Below are positions 32,762 through 45,715 of a stretch of 64,000 nucleotides of DNA, piece by piece (the first letter of the stretch is position 1; each line of letters opens with the position of its first letter). The translations under genes and the position numbers were made by a program. The stretch is taken from the NCBI GenBank assembly GCA_030280995.1, contig JASXTE010000001.1, positions 32,855,700 through 32,919,699 of the forward strand, given 5' to 3'. The notes under the pieces were generated by a model, which worked only from the letters and a program-made list of their open reading frames with translations, searched no databases and was not told the DNA's origin. This DNA comes from Hemileia vastatrix. Its lineage: Eukaryota > Basidiomycota > Pucciniomycetes > Pucciniales > Zaghouaniaceae.

Positions 32762-33478
32762 TGTAAAGGGTTCTTTATAGTCAAGAGGGATTTAATGGAG
32801 GTCCAATGGTGGTGAAAGGTGAAATATCAAGGATTTCAAAGTAAAAGGTACATAGATTTTATCTTTATGATTTATTACTCAAATAAAATGGTAAGGGAAT
32901 ATTTTATTATTACTTATAAGGACTTAGATTATGCAAAGTTTAAATAACAAATCAGTTATAGTAATAATAGAACTTTTGTTGAGTTTATACAATAAAAATG
33001 TAAGTAATGAATGAGGAAAAATAGCAAAGATGGAGGGCCTTATATAGGCAACAAAGAGAGAAAGCACAGAGTTAAGAAATCTACATACAGGAGTGTGAGA
33101 GGGGAATTTCCAATATAAGATATTGCAAATAATAAAAATATTCTATAAAGAATGTGTCGTTAGACTGTATTTACTATATATATAAATTATTTGATTTAAT
33201 TTAAAATGTAACTCTAAATAAAATAATTTGAATTAAAATTTTTAGTATCAATATTATTTTAACCTTTTAAATTAAATAATTTGTTTTTTTTAAAATTTAG
33301 TATCAATATAGTTTTATCTCACTTCTAACCTGTCATGAGGACAGTGTTAGGGAATAAAACTATGAGGGACATTTAATTTCAAATATGTACTTAATTTACT
33401 TGTTTTCATTAGTTAATTTATTACAAGTAAATTATAAAGTAAATATAATATAATTAATAAAATAATAATTAATGGCAT
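32762..33478 (-). repeat. element F 5' LTR, inner part
   Basis: It begins (plus strand) TGTAAAGGGTTCTTTA, matching the inner end of E's LTR, and is cut at 33478 by insertion G. The remaining 60-odd bp of the LTR are at 36068-36131. Confidence 0.8.
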
Positions 33479-34108
33479 TGTAAACAATCCTATAGTACTA
33501 GCTATAGGCCATGACCAAGGGAGTTGGAGTAAAACTGGAAAGAAAAACCCCTGTCCCTTTGAGAAATACCAGGTGAGATTTATTTGCTACAGCATATTAG
33601 ATACTGTTACAATACCCCTTCCAACACACTTCTTGACTGCTTAACAAGTTAAGAAAGTAGCCTAGACTTACCACAAACCAAAGAGAACCTAAAATGCAGA
33701 AAGATACACACCAGAAAAACAAAACACTGTTCACTTGTTGCACCAAAAAACAGCAGCAATACTTGATGCAGGTTGCAAAGCTACACCAGAGAAACCAGTT
33801 TCCAAAGTTGATTTAAATGAAGAACCAACCTTTCAAAAAACACAGCCAATTTTGGCTAAAAAACAGTTAAAACTGAGTGAGAAACAATGATATAATTACT
33901 AGATGCTTGTATGATAATTAAAGTTGCCCCAAACTCCCTTTTTCAGTATGTACACACAGACCACTTATCTAAAAATCTATTCACAGAAAATAATTTGGCA
34001 CTTTTGACAGCCAAATTGAATAAAAACCCTCTAGAAAGGCTCCTCAGTCTTCTACAACCTAGGCAGATGGACCTCCCTGAAGCCAGAAAACCACCAAAAA
34101 CATCTAAT

Positions 34109-35638
34109 AGGGGGTGTTAGTTCTGGAAAATTGGCACTTAACTTAAGTGAAGATTTAAAACCAAATCAGCACTTAAATTTAGCAAAGAAGTCACTCATTT
34201 CAAAAATGGGTGTCAGTTCTGTCCTCAAATCAGACCTTTTCTTCCTCACCTACTTCTCACCACACCTTCCCCTTGTTAGTTTGTGCTTCATAGATCCTGT
34301 TCTCACTATTTGTTTTCCAATTGAAACATTGTTATCTGACCAATGATAAGTTTTTTTTACTTCTTTTTTTTTCTGTATTTTTTCTTTTTTTCTTTTTCTT
34401 CTTAATCATTTAGGTATGTTTTTTTTTAAATTTTGGTAAATTTTTCCACCTTGAACTCCTTTGCCTCTACCTCTCACACAACCAATCACACCACCACCAC
34501 CACCACCTCTCTTTCAACCACCACCATCAACAACACCACCTCCACCTTGCTCATTACCACCACCTTGCTCACTACCACCAACACCTTTTTGCTCACTACT
34601 ACCACCACCTTCTCGCTCACTACCACTGCCACCTTCTCACTCACTACCACTACCACCTCCTTCACCTCCTCACTCACTACCACCACCACCACCATCTCAC
34701 TCACTACCACCACCACCTTCTTGCTCACTATGGCTACCACCACCTCCACCTCTTTGCTCACTACCACCATCACCTACTCCTCCTCCTTGCTCACTACCAC
34801 CACCACCTCCTTGCTCACCACCACCACCACCTCCACCACCTCACTCACTACCACTACTACCAACAACACCACTCACACAACCATCACCACCCTTCTCACC
34901 TTCTCAACCAGCTTGCTCACCACCAGATACAGCATTAAGAAAAAGATAAATGAAAATTTTACTATACAACTGTGTAAACAAGTGCACTAGCCTAATTAGA
35001 AATCAAAATAATAATAATGTTCTTATAGTTAAGAAAATGGATCTACATGCTCTAAAATTGTAGCTAGGTGAGAGCAAATGAACGTCAGAAGTTTGGGATA
35101 CTTCTAAAATCCTCTTTTTTGAAATTTGAAATATACTAAAATATTTGAGACATGAGCAAGCAACTTTGGTGACTTTCTCATTAGTTCTTTGTACATAAGG
35201 AGAAAGAAATTTCACTCTTTCCCTTTTTTATGCAGTTAGTTTTGGGTATTTGGGATGTTTGGTTGCTTATAAATCAATCATGAGTGAGAGGAAAGGGGTG
35301 TAATGAAGAGAGGGAGTGGAGTGAAAGATAGGAGTGTATTAATGAGCAGAGAGGAGTGAGAGGAAGAGGGGAATTGAAAGGGGAGGGGTGGTAGGAGTTG
35401 CAAGTGGAGAATTTTACAAAAGGAAAGGAGAGGTAGTGGGAGGTGAGAGAGAGGGAGAGTAATGAGAATGGTGAAACCAGCAATTTTGGTTAAGAAAGTT
35501 CCGATTTGAGTGAAATAAGTGACTTATTTCATTTTGAAATCCACCAGTGTGGGGTCTAGTGTGTTTTGTAAATCCACCCTTAAATAAGTGCAGATTTGGT
35601 CAAATTTAAGTGCGGATTTGCCAGAACTGACACCCCCT
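34109..35638. mobile_element. TIR-bounded insertion inside G
   Basis: The left end reads AGGGGGTGTTAGTTCTGG and the right end, inverted, AGGGGGTGTCAGTTCTGG. Both continue with a matching AAAT..GCACTTAA block. Inside are a (CCA)n-rich stretch and no transposase. A TAA may be duplicated just outside the ends (34105-34107 and 35641-35643), which would suit a Harbinger-type element, but the alignment is off by one base, so class assignment is tentative. Confidence 0.5.
34478..34930 (+). repeat. (CCA)n / CTCACTACCA low-complexity tract
   Basis: This is an irregular array of CCACCACCA with interspersed TTGCTCACTACCA units. It opens long Thr-, Pro- and Val-rich ORFs in several frames at once, the signature of a simple repeat rather than a gene. 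Confidence 0.85.
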
Positions 35639-36067
35639 GATAAAGCCCAAAATACTTATAAAAATACACCACAACTACTAAAACTCTTAAAACACAAAAT
35701 TAAGCTATGACAACATTGAGACATAATATATAGAGCCAAATTAGCTCTAATTAATGGTACTAAGCACTAAACCCTAAGACTTAAGGTTATCCCGTAAAAT
35801 GTAAAAAACAAAATTAAACAGCTATCTTTTTGAATTGAAAAATGAGGAAAAGACCCCTTAAAACTAGGAATATGAAAAAGATCAACAACACATCAAATAT
35901 AGAGAAACACTGGGGTTATCCAATTGTAGTATCCACATACCCATAGTCCCAAAATTCACTGAATAAAACAAAAATAACACCTAATTTTTTGACCAATGTC
36001 AATTAAGACATACACAAACAGTGCCAAACAGACCAACAAAGGCCTCTCCCAATGATGGAAGACCACA

Positions 36068-36131
36068 GCGTGGCTTCATCCCAGTAAATAATTAATTATT
36101 TTACTGGGTAAGTCTAGTAGCCTAGCTGACA
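36068..36131 (-). repeat. element F 5' LTR, outer end
   Basis: GTGGCTTCATCCCAGTAAAT...GTCTAGTAGCCTAGCTGACA matches the outer terminus of E's LTR. It is separated from the rest of F's LTR by insertion G. Confidence 0.75.
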
Positions 36132-36317
36132 CTTTTGCACCTATCACCGCTTTTGTACTGTTAAAAACATCTTCTAGACCAAAGGGACCTTCTAACAATG
36201 TTAATCACTGTTAGACCACCCAAAATCACCTAATCATATGTATTTTAACTTTATTTGATATATATTTGTTAAAAGTGATTTGAAAGAGGAAGAGGAAGAG
36301 GAAGAAAAATAAAAAAA

Positions 36318-37021
36318 ATGAAAATAAAAATAAAAATAAAAATAAAAATAAAAATAAAAATAAAAATAAAAATAAAAATAAAAATAAAAATAAAAATAAA
36401 AATAAAAATAAAAATAAAAATAAAAATAAAAATAAAAATAAAAATAAAAATAAAAATAAAAATAAAAATAAAAATAAAAATAAAAATAAAAATAAAAATA
36501 AAAATAAAAATAAAAATAAAAATAAAAATAAAAATAAAAATAAAAATAAAAATAAAAATAAAAATAAAAATAAAAATAAAAATAAAAATAAAAATAAAAA
36601 TAAAAATAAAAATAAAAATAAAAATAAAAATAAAAATAAAAATAAAAATAAAAATAAAAATAAAAATAAAAATAAAAATAAAAATAAAAATAAAAATAAA
36701 AATAAAAATAAAAATAAAAATAAAAATAAAAATAAAAATAAAAATAAAAATAAAAATAAAAATAAAAATAAAAATAAAAATAAAAATAAAAATAAAAATA
36801 AAAATAAAAATAAAAATAAAAATAAAAATAAAAATAAAAATAAAAATAAAAATAAAAATAAAAATAAAAATAAAAATAAAAATAAAAATAAAAATAAAAA
36901 TAAAAATAAAAATAAAAATAAAAATAAAAATAAAAATAAAAATAAAAATAAAAATAAAAATAAAAATAAAAATAAAAATAAAAATAAAAATAAAAATAAA
37001 AATAAAAATAAAAATAAAAAT
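36318..37021 (+). repeat. uninterrupted (TAAAAA)n microsatellite, about 116 units
   Basis: About 700 bp of pure TAAAAA hexamers, preceded by a short GAGGAA purine run (36283-36306). The array opens artefactual Lys-Ile and Phe-Leu ORFs on the two strands. It lies immediately upstream of the decayed gag H. Confidence 0.95.
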
Positions 37022-37039
37022 ATATAAAGATAAAAATTA

Positions 37040-37571
37040 TATCTCTGGATCAACATGTAAACAACTTTTCAAGTCATATAAACAAACTGAAAACAGAAAA
37101 TATGAGATACAAAGCTAGAGTGAATACTCTATGTGATCAGAAACAGGAGCTGTTAAAGCACAGCCATCTTCAACATCAACCTATGCAGCCAATTATGCAT
37201 CAGCCTCAAGAGACCCCAAAGACAATTGAGGTAGAGCAATGGAAATGGGATTACCTTATGAACCATAACCAGAAGAATGTGAAAAATTCTCTAGATCATC
37301 AGATTGGAACAACCAGGACACCCACTAACCATCCACAACGTGCCCATCTTTGCCAGGGAATAGGGAAAAATAAGGATCTGGCCAAGGGGAAGTTCCATCC
37401 TCTTCCATGGTGAGTAACCTCAATGATAAGTATGATGGTATGTATAATACTAAGTCTGCTTATTCAGGTTATATTGTTGAAAGTAGTGAGAGAACTGTAA
37501 AACCGCTTAAAAACAAATTCCTGTTATGAGTACACCAAATGATGTAATTAGTAAATTGAAATTTAATGATC
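37040..37571 (+). pseudogene. element H gag remnant, left part
   Basis: This is a decayed gag-region fragment of another gypsy element. It includes the second-frame-like ORF at 37102-37413 and continues to the TGATC at 37567-37571. Element B splits it from the part starting at 47216. The LTRs of H were not found. Confidence 0.6.
37102..37413 (+). CDS. remnant of the PW-stop second-frame ORF in element H
   Basis: ATG 37102 opens 103 codons: a Gln/His-rich stretch, VEQWKWDYLMNHNQKN, a basic tail and the ending HPLPW-TGA. The stop sits in CCATGGTGAGT, so an ATG overlaps it and GTGAGT follows. It aligns with the ORFs of A, B, C, E and F at the W-x-W-D motif and the PW-stop, despite near-complete divergence elsewhere. 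Confidence 0.45.
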   Translation: MRYKARVNTLCDQKQELLKHSHLQHQPMQPIMHQPQETPKTIEVEQWKWDYLMNHNQKNVKNSLDHQIGTTRTPTNHPQRAHLCQGIGKNKDLAKGKFHPLPW

Positions 37572-39072
37572 TGTCAGCCTGTATATCTCCAGGACTGAGG
37601 AAAAAGTAATTATAAGTTATGTTAAACACATGAACTATACATGGGAATAATAAATAAGAGTACACAAATAGTATACATAAGTAAAATTATGATAATACAC
37701 AAAAAATGCCATTATAACACCTTATATACACGCATATATCCACCTTTTATAGGTCTTATGTACTTAATATTAAGTTGGAATATGTTAGGGTAATCTTAAA
37801 AACCTTAAGTATAAGGCTACATAATTTTTAAGTACACTTAAAGCTGTTATATTCATTGTTTTATGCAAAAAACAAGAAATGCGCTTTATTTCACTTAAAA
37901 GTTGACTATATGCGCTATAAAATTGAGAATATCAAATTTGCGCATTGACAGATCAATTGGGCTCATTTAGAACTATTGATTTGGCTATTTAAATGCATAA
38001 AAATAACACTTTTCAAATTTGGTGTTTTTTATGCCAGAAATGGCTTCTGTGTACTGGCCACATACTGCCTGCTTTTTTCCCGTGTGAATAGCTTCATTTT
38101 TAGCAAAGTTAGCTTTTTCACACTATAATTACCCCACATTCTACGCCCACTGTGGGGAAACACACTAAAATAGGCGACAGGCGCTTATTTAGTGTCCTAG
38201 CTTAATTAATAATGCATTGACCTTGTTTATATGCACTAATTTCATTAATAACCTCACTCTTGGCACTTTATTTCATCACCACTCTTAAATTCGCCTAATT
38301 TTAGTCAAGGATTTACCCGTGCAAGAGCCTGCCAAGAACTGCATGTAGTTACCCCACATCTCACGCTCTTTTTTAAGTTTTTGGGTGGTTTCTCAGTCAA
38401 TTTTGGTTATTTTTGAATGGGAATTTCACGTAGTATAATGTCAGGATTAGCCCCATTATTTCTACAGTCAATCCCCCTTATTATTAAGCTATTATTAACC
38501 TTAAAAAGTCTCCTTTAGTCTTTAATATTATTGTTTTATACGCATATACTCTCTTTTTGTCTTTTTCTTTAATTTTGATGGATTTCCCTTATTATTTCAG
38601 GATTTTGGCGGTTGTTACTCTTCTAATTATGTCATGGGTTACTGGGAATGTTGATGGGAATGTCTATTAGTTGTTTAGAGGCGTTATTAACTGTGTATTG
38701 GGTGGTACATCAAGGGAATCATTGGGGAACTCAGTGTGTATAAAAGGAGGAGGTTTTTGGGTTGTATTTCTTCATTCTTTATCATTACAATTTAACCAAT
38801 ATAACCAAATCAATTACAATAAATATCAATTAGTACTTTTATAAGACTTTTGAATAGTATCTGAATTTATATAATCTATTTTTCTACCAACTATAAAGAT
38901 TGTAAGCCATATATAAGAATAGTGAGAATTATATTACTGAGACCTTTATACTTGATTATATTTTACAACTTAGTGGATTAGAACTACAGTATTCATATAG
39001 GAGCATTAAAATCTTCTAGACAACTGACTATTCAAGCTAGTTCACGTCCTTTTACTTGACCTTAGCCTGACA
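37572..39072 (+). repeat. element B 5' LTR
   Basis: It starts TGTCAGCC and ends GCCTGACA, with a TATA box at 38739-38745. The hairpin seen in A is changed here (AATGTGGGG to ACTGTGGGG). About ten differences from the 3' copy were noticed by eye. Confidence 0.95.
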
Positions 39073-39662
39073 ATTGGGGACCTTTCCTCAAGAATTCTGT
39101 TATAATCCTGTAAGTGAAATTTTCAAAAGAAGGTGCACGTAAATAATATCCCTATAGAAATATTTGGATAATTACAACAGGTTGGGGTCACTTATATAGT
39201 GATTTCAGAAAAAGAAGCCCTGTTATATAATAAAATTGTGATATTGAATCATCAATTTTTACCACTAATTTAACATATAATTGTTCTTAGTGGGAGTCTG
39301 TCAATAGACCAATTAAATTTGTGATCTTTGCAGATAATAACCAATTAAACTGATTAATTGTTTTCTTTTTACAGGACTCTTAATCCCTTTTTATTGGTTT
39401 GTAAAATTCATTTAATATTTAGAAAGAATCTTACTAACAAATTTTCTTTTTTAAATATAAATACACGGCTACATATTGTAGACCAGTTAAATCAAGTGAC
39501 CACATAAAAAAGCATATTTGACTTTTGGCACTTAAAAATTCACTTAATACCAATAAGTAAGCAATAAAATTGTCTTCAGTGGTAATAATAAATACTGATT
39601 AAACTCATTTTTTGAAGTTTTTCAAATCTAAACTTTCAATTCTCTAAAAATTCCACGTAAAA

Positions 39663-42600
39663 ATGTGTGACAACAATGACATTGTAAGTAATAAGGCAAA
39701 ACCTTATAACTTAAGAACTAGAGCTGAAAGACCTGTTACAGGACATCCAAATGGAGGGTCAAGAATCACCAGTAACAATAAACAACACCCCACCAATGTC
39801 CATGGAGGAAAAGGAAAAGCTCTTAAAACAAATGTCAATAAAGAAGTCCAAAAACACCTTACAAGAGCAAATTCACTCCCTCTCAACCCTACTGAATACA
39901 CTAACAATAAGAGTAAACAATATGTAAGACCAGATCAACAATCTGGAGAAAAGGGTGGCACAGGGCTTTATAGAAGTCAACCAGGCTCTAGTGGATATAA
40001 GGTCTCATCAACAACCAGTGGCACCAAATACCACAGCAACACCTCCAGTCCCAGAAGAGGACCAAAAGATAACTGTAAGCAAATGGAAGTGGGATTGGTA
40101 TGCCAAAAACTACAACAGTCCTCCTCAACAGGGATCCAGCAGTCACCCTTACAGGGGAAAGCCAAGGAGAGGCAGGGGAAATGGAATAAGACCGTGGTAA
40201 GTCATCCATCTTCTCAAGATCAATTATATAATCCTAACAATGAATTACTTATAGGTAATGAAATTGATAGAGAGTTATTGGATATAATTGATAAGGATTT
40301 AAAAAATTATTCATTTGAAAATAAAATGTTAGACTTGTCATTACATGAGGACAATGTACATAGTTTTATTGATCACCAGGAAAATACTATTAATATAAAA
40401 ATGGAATCAAATGAAGAAAAAATTGACCCTGATGATGAATCTTCTGAATTGGAAACAGACAAAATTGAATATTTTCTGAAAGAAAATCCAATGGAATCAA
40501 AAATAATTAGTAAATTATTATTGAGAATTGAAAAATTGGAAGAATTCTCTAGAGAGTCCAACAATAATACAGAAAGTGTATTATTAAACATCACACAATC
40601 ATTGAGTACAACAGCCAATAAGTTAAAAGTTATTGAGAATTCAAATAATGAATTAATCAATGAAAACAAAAGATTAAATTCTGAGATTAAAAATTTAGAA
40701 ATTAAATTAGAACATTCTCAAAATATTATGGCCACCATAGAGGGACGTGTAAAATTGTCTTTTTCAAATGTAAATGATACTTTAACTCATGTACCTGTAA
40801 TAAAAGATAGGTTACAAAGAGTAGAAATTGAGGTAGCCAACATTTTGAAAAATACTGAAACAATAAAGGATAATACCTCTTATGTAGAAAGAGTGCCAGT
40901 TTTTATGAAACACTCTGATGATAAACCAATGATGGAACATGAACATAGTGTCATGGGCTCTGAGAATATAAAATCAGTAAAAGATGAAATTAATGATCAT
41001 CTTTCTAAAGTGAGTGAATTACTCAATATTCCTCAGGTTAGGGAAGCTAAAACTAGCCAAAAGAACTGGCCTAAGTTAGATCAGTACCCTTCGTTTGACG
41101 GGGATTCAAAATCTGATTGGCAACAATTCATACAAAGAATTGATAACTTAAAATTTTCATATAAATTACCTGATGAAGAAATTACTTCAAAGTTAATATC
41201 TTTATTTACAGATGTGGCCTTATTATGGTTTGAATCTGTATTGAGTGAGGGAATTAATTACTCCTGGAATGAATGGAAGGCACTAATTGAAAGGCAATTT
41301 GGTGGCCCAAAATTTAGAATCACTCAACAAAGACTGTATGAAAGGGCCAGATATAATCCAAATGCTGGAGATAAACCCATGGTCTTCTTAATGAATTTAA
41401 TAAAAATAATGAAAGCTATGGATCCAAAAATGGATTATGAAGAGTGAAAAGAAAAAATAATATACAAGTTGCCTATATCAGTTAGAGACATTATTGTAGC
41501 TAGAACTGAAACTGTCAGAGACACCTCTGGATTCATTAATGTATGCAATGAGATATTATTAAACCACAAGTATGAAACCAAGTATGGTAATTACAGACAA
41601 AGTGTTGACGTGGTAAAACCTACTACAAGTAAGTTACCAGTGGAAAAGAAAAAACCTTCAGCTCCCCTTGTCCCTAAGAGACAAGAAAATAACACTTGTT
41701 ACAAATGTAATGAACCTTGGGTTAAAGGTCACACGTGTAAGAAAAGAATAAATGTTATTGAAACCTCACAGAATTCTGAACCTAGTAATCATGAAGATGA
41801 GAATGTGGAATCCAGTGAGGATTGCAAGAGTAACATATCTTACAGTGATGATGAAAATGAGATATTTGTATTAGTACAGGATATAATGTTCCTGAATGAT
41901 GCTATACCTCATACAGACACATCTTTAACTTCCATAGAGGAAGCTGAAATAATTAAAGATGTATCTCATGACACTTACAAAATAACACCTATCAGAGCAC
42001 CTATTATCATATGTGGAAAAGAAATGAATGCCATTCTTGACACTGGGGCTGCAGGTAGTGTAGTTTCACTTAATGCATTAATGAAACTTGATAGTAAGTA
42101 CCACAAAAAACTAGAACCTGTTCAGAAAAAGAACTGGAGGGGTTTTGGTTCAGTATTAAATCCAATTGGCAAATACAAAACTGCTGTATTCTTTAAATAT
42201 AATAATGGATATGTTAGAGCAGTTTGTGAATTTGTAGTAATGGATAATAATAATTGTAGTGATTGGTTTATTATTGGAAATGATTTATTGACAAAATTTG
42301 GCATTAAACTAGATCCTGCAAACAGTTGTTTCACCATAGGAGTGAATGGTAAAAGGAAATTCAAAATATGTTCTGAAAATTCAGTATATGCCATTTCTCC
42401 TAGAGAAGAACAACTGCAAGGTGGAAGAGCCACCAATGAATTGGGTGAATTGGAAAATGAAATCCAAAAGGCCTCTTTCAGTCCTCAACTCTCAAAAATT
42501 GAACAAGAAGACATTTTGAGATTGATTAAATCATATCCTATGGCATTTGCTCATGGATCAAATGAATTAGGATTGGTCAAAGACCATGAGATGAAAATCT

Positions 42601-45535
42601 CTCTAAGCTGTGATCTGGATAATATTCCTGGCAGCTTAAAAAAGAAACCTTACCCAGCATCTCCTGCAAAAAGGAAAGATATTGAAGACAATATAAAATT
42701 GTTGTTGGAAATGGGTATTGTTGAAAAAGTGGACACAACACCTAAGTATTGTGTCTTTTCACCAGTATTAATCTCTTATGAAAAAGATAAGGCAAGATTA
42801 TGCGGTGATTATAGAGCTCTGAATACATATACAGTAGATGATATTTACCCTCTACCAAGGATAGCTTCTATCTATGCTACCTTACAAGGAGCAAAATATA
42901 TTTCCTGTCTGGATGGGAACAAGGGCTACCACCAGATTCCTGTGGAAAGAAATTCTCAAAATTACTTATTAATAACCACACATATGGGTATATATAAGTA
43001 TGTGAGAATGCCATTTGGCCCAAAGAATGCCCCTTCAGTCTTCCAAAAATTGATGGATAGTGTTTTTCATCAGGAAATGGTTGAAGGATGGCTATTGGTC
43101 TATATTGATGACATCATAGTGTTTTCAAAAACATATGATGAACATTTAAATCACCTGAAAAGAGTCTTTCAAAAAATGGATGAAATTAATATGACTATTG
43201 CATTAAAGAAATGTAAGTTTGGATTTCAATCCTTGAAAGTACTTGGACATGTTGTATCTTGATTACAAATTTGTGTTGACCAGAATAAAGTGGCAGCAAT
43301 TAAAAACATTGGGATACCTAAAAATGTAAAAGAGGTTCAAAGTTTTTTGGGTATGTGTGGATATTATAGACAATATATTAAAAATTACCAATCCATTGCA
43401 GCCCCTTTAACAACATTAATCAGGAAGAATGAAGCTTTCATTTGGAATAATGAAAGACAACACGCCTTTAATAAATTAAAGGAATGTTTAATGTCAGCTC
43501 CAATATTGGGACTGCCAGATTTCAACCTACCTTTTATCTTGTACACTGATGCAAGTTTCATAGGTTTGGGTGCTGCTTTACAGCAAAAACAGATAATAAA
43601 TGGAAAATTATCTGAAGTAGTTATCTGTTATATATCCAGAACCTTAAGAAAAACAGAATTAAGGTATGGTGCCACACAGCTAGAATGTTTAGCCATGGTG
43701 TGGGCTTTGGAGAAACTTCATTACTATCTGGAAGACCAGAAGTTTGAACTTATAACAGATTGCAGTGCAGTGAAATCATTACTAAACATGAAAACACCTA
43801 ATAGGCACATGTTTAGATGGCAACTAGCTGTACAAGAGTACAGAGGAAAAATGACAATCACTCACAGAGCAGGAACATTGCATTCAAATGTGGATTTGTT
43901 ATCCAGAAGTCCTTTGCCAAATGATGCTGACAACCCAGCTTATGCGCCTGAAAATGAGGTTATACATATATTTGGGATTTATATAGTGGATTTAGAAGAA
44001 GAGTTTATGCAAACTATATTGGAAAATTATTCATCTGATACAGATTTGTCTAAACTATCTACCATTCTTAATGATCCAACAAATGCCTCCATGAGTGCAT
44101 TAATAAAAACCTTGCCTCCAAAGTATAAAAATGCGTTGGTAAAAGGTAAACTATCAATTGAAGATGGATATATATATTACAGGAAAAAGTTAAGCAATGT
44201 AATAGTAATACCACTTCTATGAAAGAGTTAATGATGAGTACTTGTCATGATGACATCTTAGCTGGTCATTTTGACTTTAACAAAACATTAACCAGAGTTA
44301 AAAATACAGCCTTGTGGATAAACATGAAAGAGGATGTACAAAAATACATTGAAACATGTGACTCTTGTCAGAAATCTAAAAGATTAACTGGGAAGAGAGC
44401 TGGGTTGTTACAACAAATAGAGCAGCCAAAAGCTCCATGGGAAATTATAAACATGGATTTTGTAACTGGCTTGCCATTAGCAGGAAAAGAAAGTTTCAAT
44501 TCTTGCTGGGTAATAGTGGATAGATTAACAAAAATGTGTAAGTTTATCCCTACTCATAAAGAGGTATCTGCAAAAGACTTGGCATTACTATGGTGGACTC
44601 AGATGATGAATACTGCTGGGTTCCCCAAAGCCATAATCTCTGACAGAGACCCTAAATTTACTTCAGAGTTCTGGACATCTTTGATGGGAGTATCAGGTTG
44701 TCAATTAAAATTGTCTACAGCACACCATCCACAAACTGATGGGCTGGCTGAGAGGATGATACAAACTCTAGAAGACATGATCAGAAGATATTGTGCCTTT
44801 GGATTAGAATACAAAGACAATGAGAAATTCACACATGACTGGGTAACATTAACTCCTGGCCTTGAATTTGCTTATAACAGCACAACTCATTCTGTAACAG
44901 AGAAGAAACCATTTGAACTCTGGCTGGGATATGTACCAAATACCCCAGTAAATCATTTAAATAAACTACCAAGGTTGGATATACACCCTGGCACTAAATC
45001 CTTTATTCATATGCAACAAATGTGTAGAAAGCATGCAGAAGAATGCATCCAAAAAGCATTTGAATATGAAAAGAAAATGTGGGACAAATCTCATAAAGAA
45101 TTTGAATTTAAATAGGGAGATGAAGTCCTCATATCAACACTACATTTTAACTTACAAGGTAATGTTAAATTAAAGGATCCCTTTGTAGGACCTTTTGTAG
45201 TAAATAAAATGGTTGGTAATAATGCAGTGGAAGTCATATTATATGCTCCATATGATAGGAAACATCCAGTTTTCCCTATCTCATTATTGAAACCTTACCA
45301 TGCAAATGATCCTGACTTATTTCCAAAAAGAAGGGGAAGGCCTAAAAAGCAACCTGAAGAAATTGTGGAAAAATCAGAGATTGAAAAAATACTCAAGAAA
45401 AGAATCCTTACTAAAGAAAAAGGAACTGAGTATTTACTAAGATTTAAAGGGAAATCAAATGAATTTGATAAATGGATACCTGAAAAAGAAATTTCTAATT
45501 TATCCACCCTTCTTAAAAAATTTAAACAGAAATAA
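39663..45535 (+). pseudogene. element B gag-pol polyprotein, interrupted
   Basis: ATG 39663 (MCDNNDIVSNKAK) opens gag. The knuckle-like CYKCNEPWVKGHTC is complete here (41697-41738), unlike A. Protease DTGA (about 42040), RT YIDD (about 43103), RNase H, integrase with D-D-E and the chromodomain are all present. Four lesions break it: Trp-to-TGA at 41445, Gly-to-TGA at 43260, a 1-nt deletion in a C-run near 44215, and Lys-to-TAG at 45113. Gag-protease and RT share one open frame here (41469-43262), showing that the TAG of A and C is not required for this lineage. Confidence 0.92.
39751..40200 (+). CDS. overlapping second-frame ORF in element B (one stop)
   Basis: ATG 39751 (MEGQESP) opens 150 codons in the +1 frame of gag, with a single TAA at 39925. 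It includes HSLSTLLNTLTIRVNN, VSKWKWDWYAKNYNS, HPYRGKPRRGRG and the terminal RPW-TAA. Length and frame are identical to the ORF in A. Confidence 0.55.
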
Positions 45536-45715
45536 ATTTCTGTTCAACCAGCTGAGGGGTTAAAAAACCAGTACTCATAATATTTTATTATGTTTTATTT
45601 CTTTAAAGTTGAATCTTTAATGCTACAGATTTATTCTGAATACCTGAAAATTACAAATTAATAAAATAAAATGTATAACTTACCATTTTTTTATTGTTTT
45701 TTTTGGGTGGGCGAG

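Larger units (their letters stand above)
33479..36067 (-). mobile_element. insertion G: probable solo LTR of the D superfamily
   Basis: Its right end, read on the minus strand, starts TGTGGTCTTCC; its left end closes as GGATTGTTTACA. These resemble D's LTR start TGTGGTAATCC and end GGATTGTCTACA, and ~125 bp next to the left end align with the last part of D's LTR. Removing the nested insertion at 34109-35638 leaves about 1059 bp, close to one LTR. The flanks are GCAT (33475-33478) and GCGT (36068-36071), a 4-bp duplication differing by one CpG transition. It interrupts F's LTR. Confidence 0.6.
29938..36131 (-). mobile_element. element F: truncated chromovirus related to E
   Basis: Reading right to left it has a 5' LTR (36131 down to 32762, interrupted by G), a leader with repeats and a gag that is cut off at about 29938 within the YEEAR region. 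No pol and no second LTR are present. The LTR (~780 bp without the insertion) resembles E's 800-bp LTR (ends TAGCCTAGCTGACA; TATATAAG box at plus 33039-33046). It is more decayed than E. Confidence 0.85.

Noticed and set aside
34433..34990. Thr-rich, Pro-rich and Val-rich ORFs in three frames
   Set aside because: All arise from one (CCA)n-type simple repeat; simultaneous openness in several frames is compositional.
36226..37118. Long Lys-Ile (plus) and Phe-Leu (minus) open frames of ~270 codons
   Set aside because: They are translations of the TAAAAA microsatellite on both strands; no gene signal.
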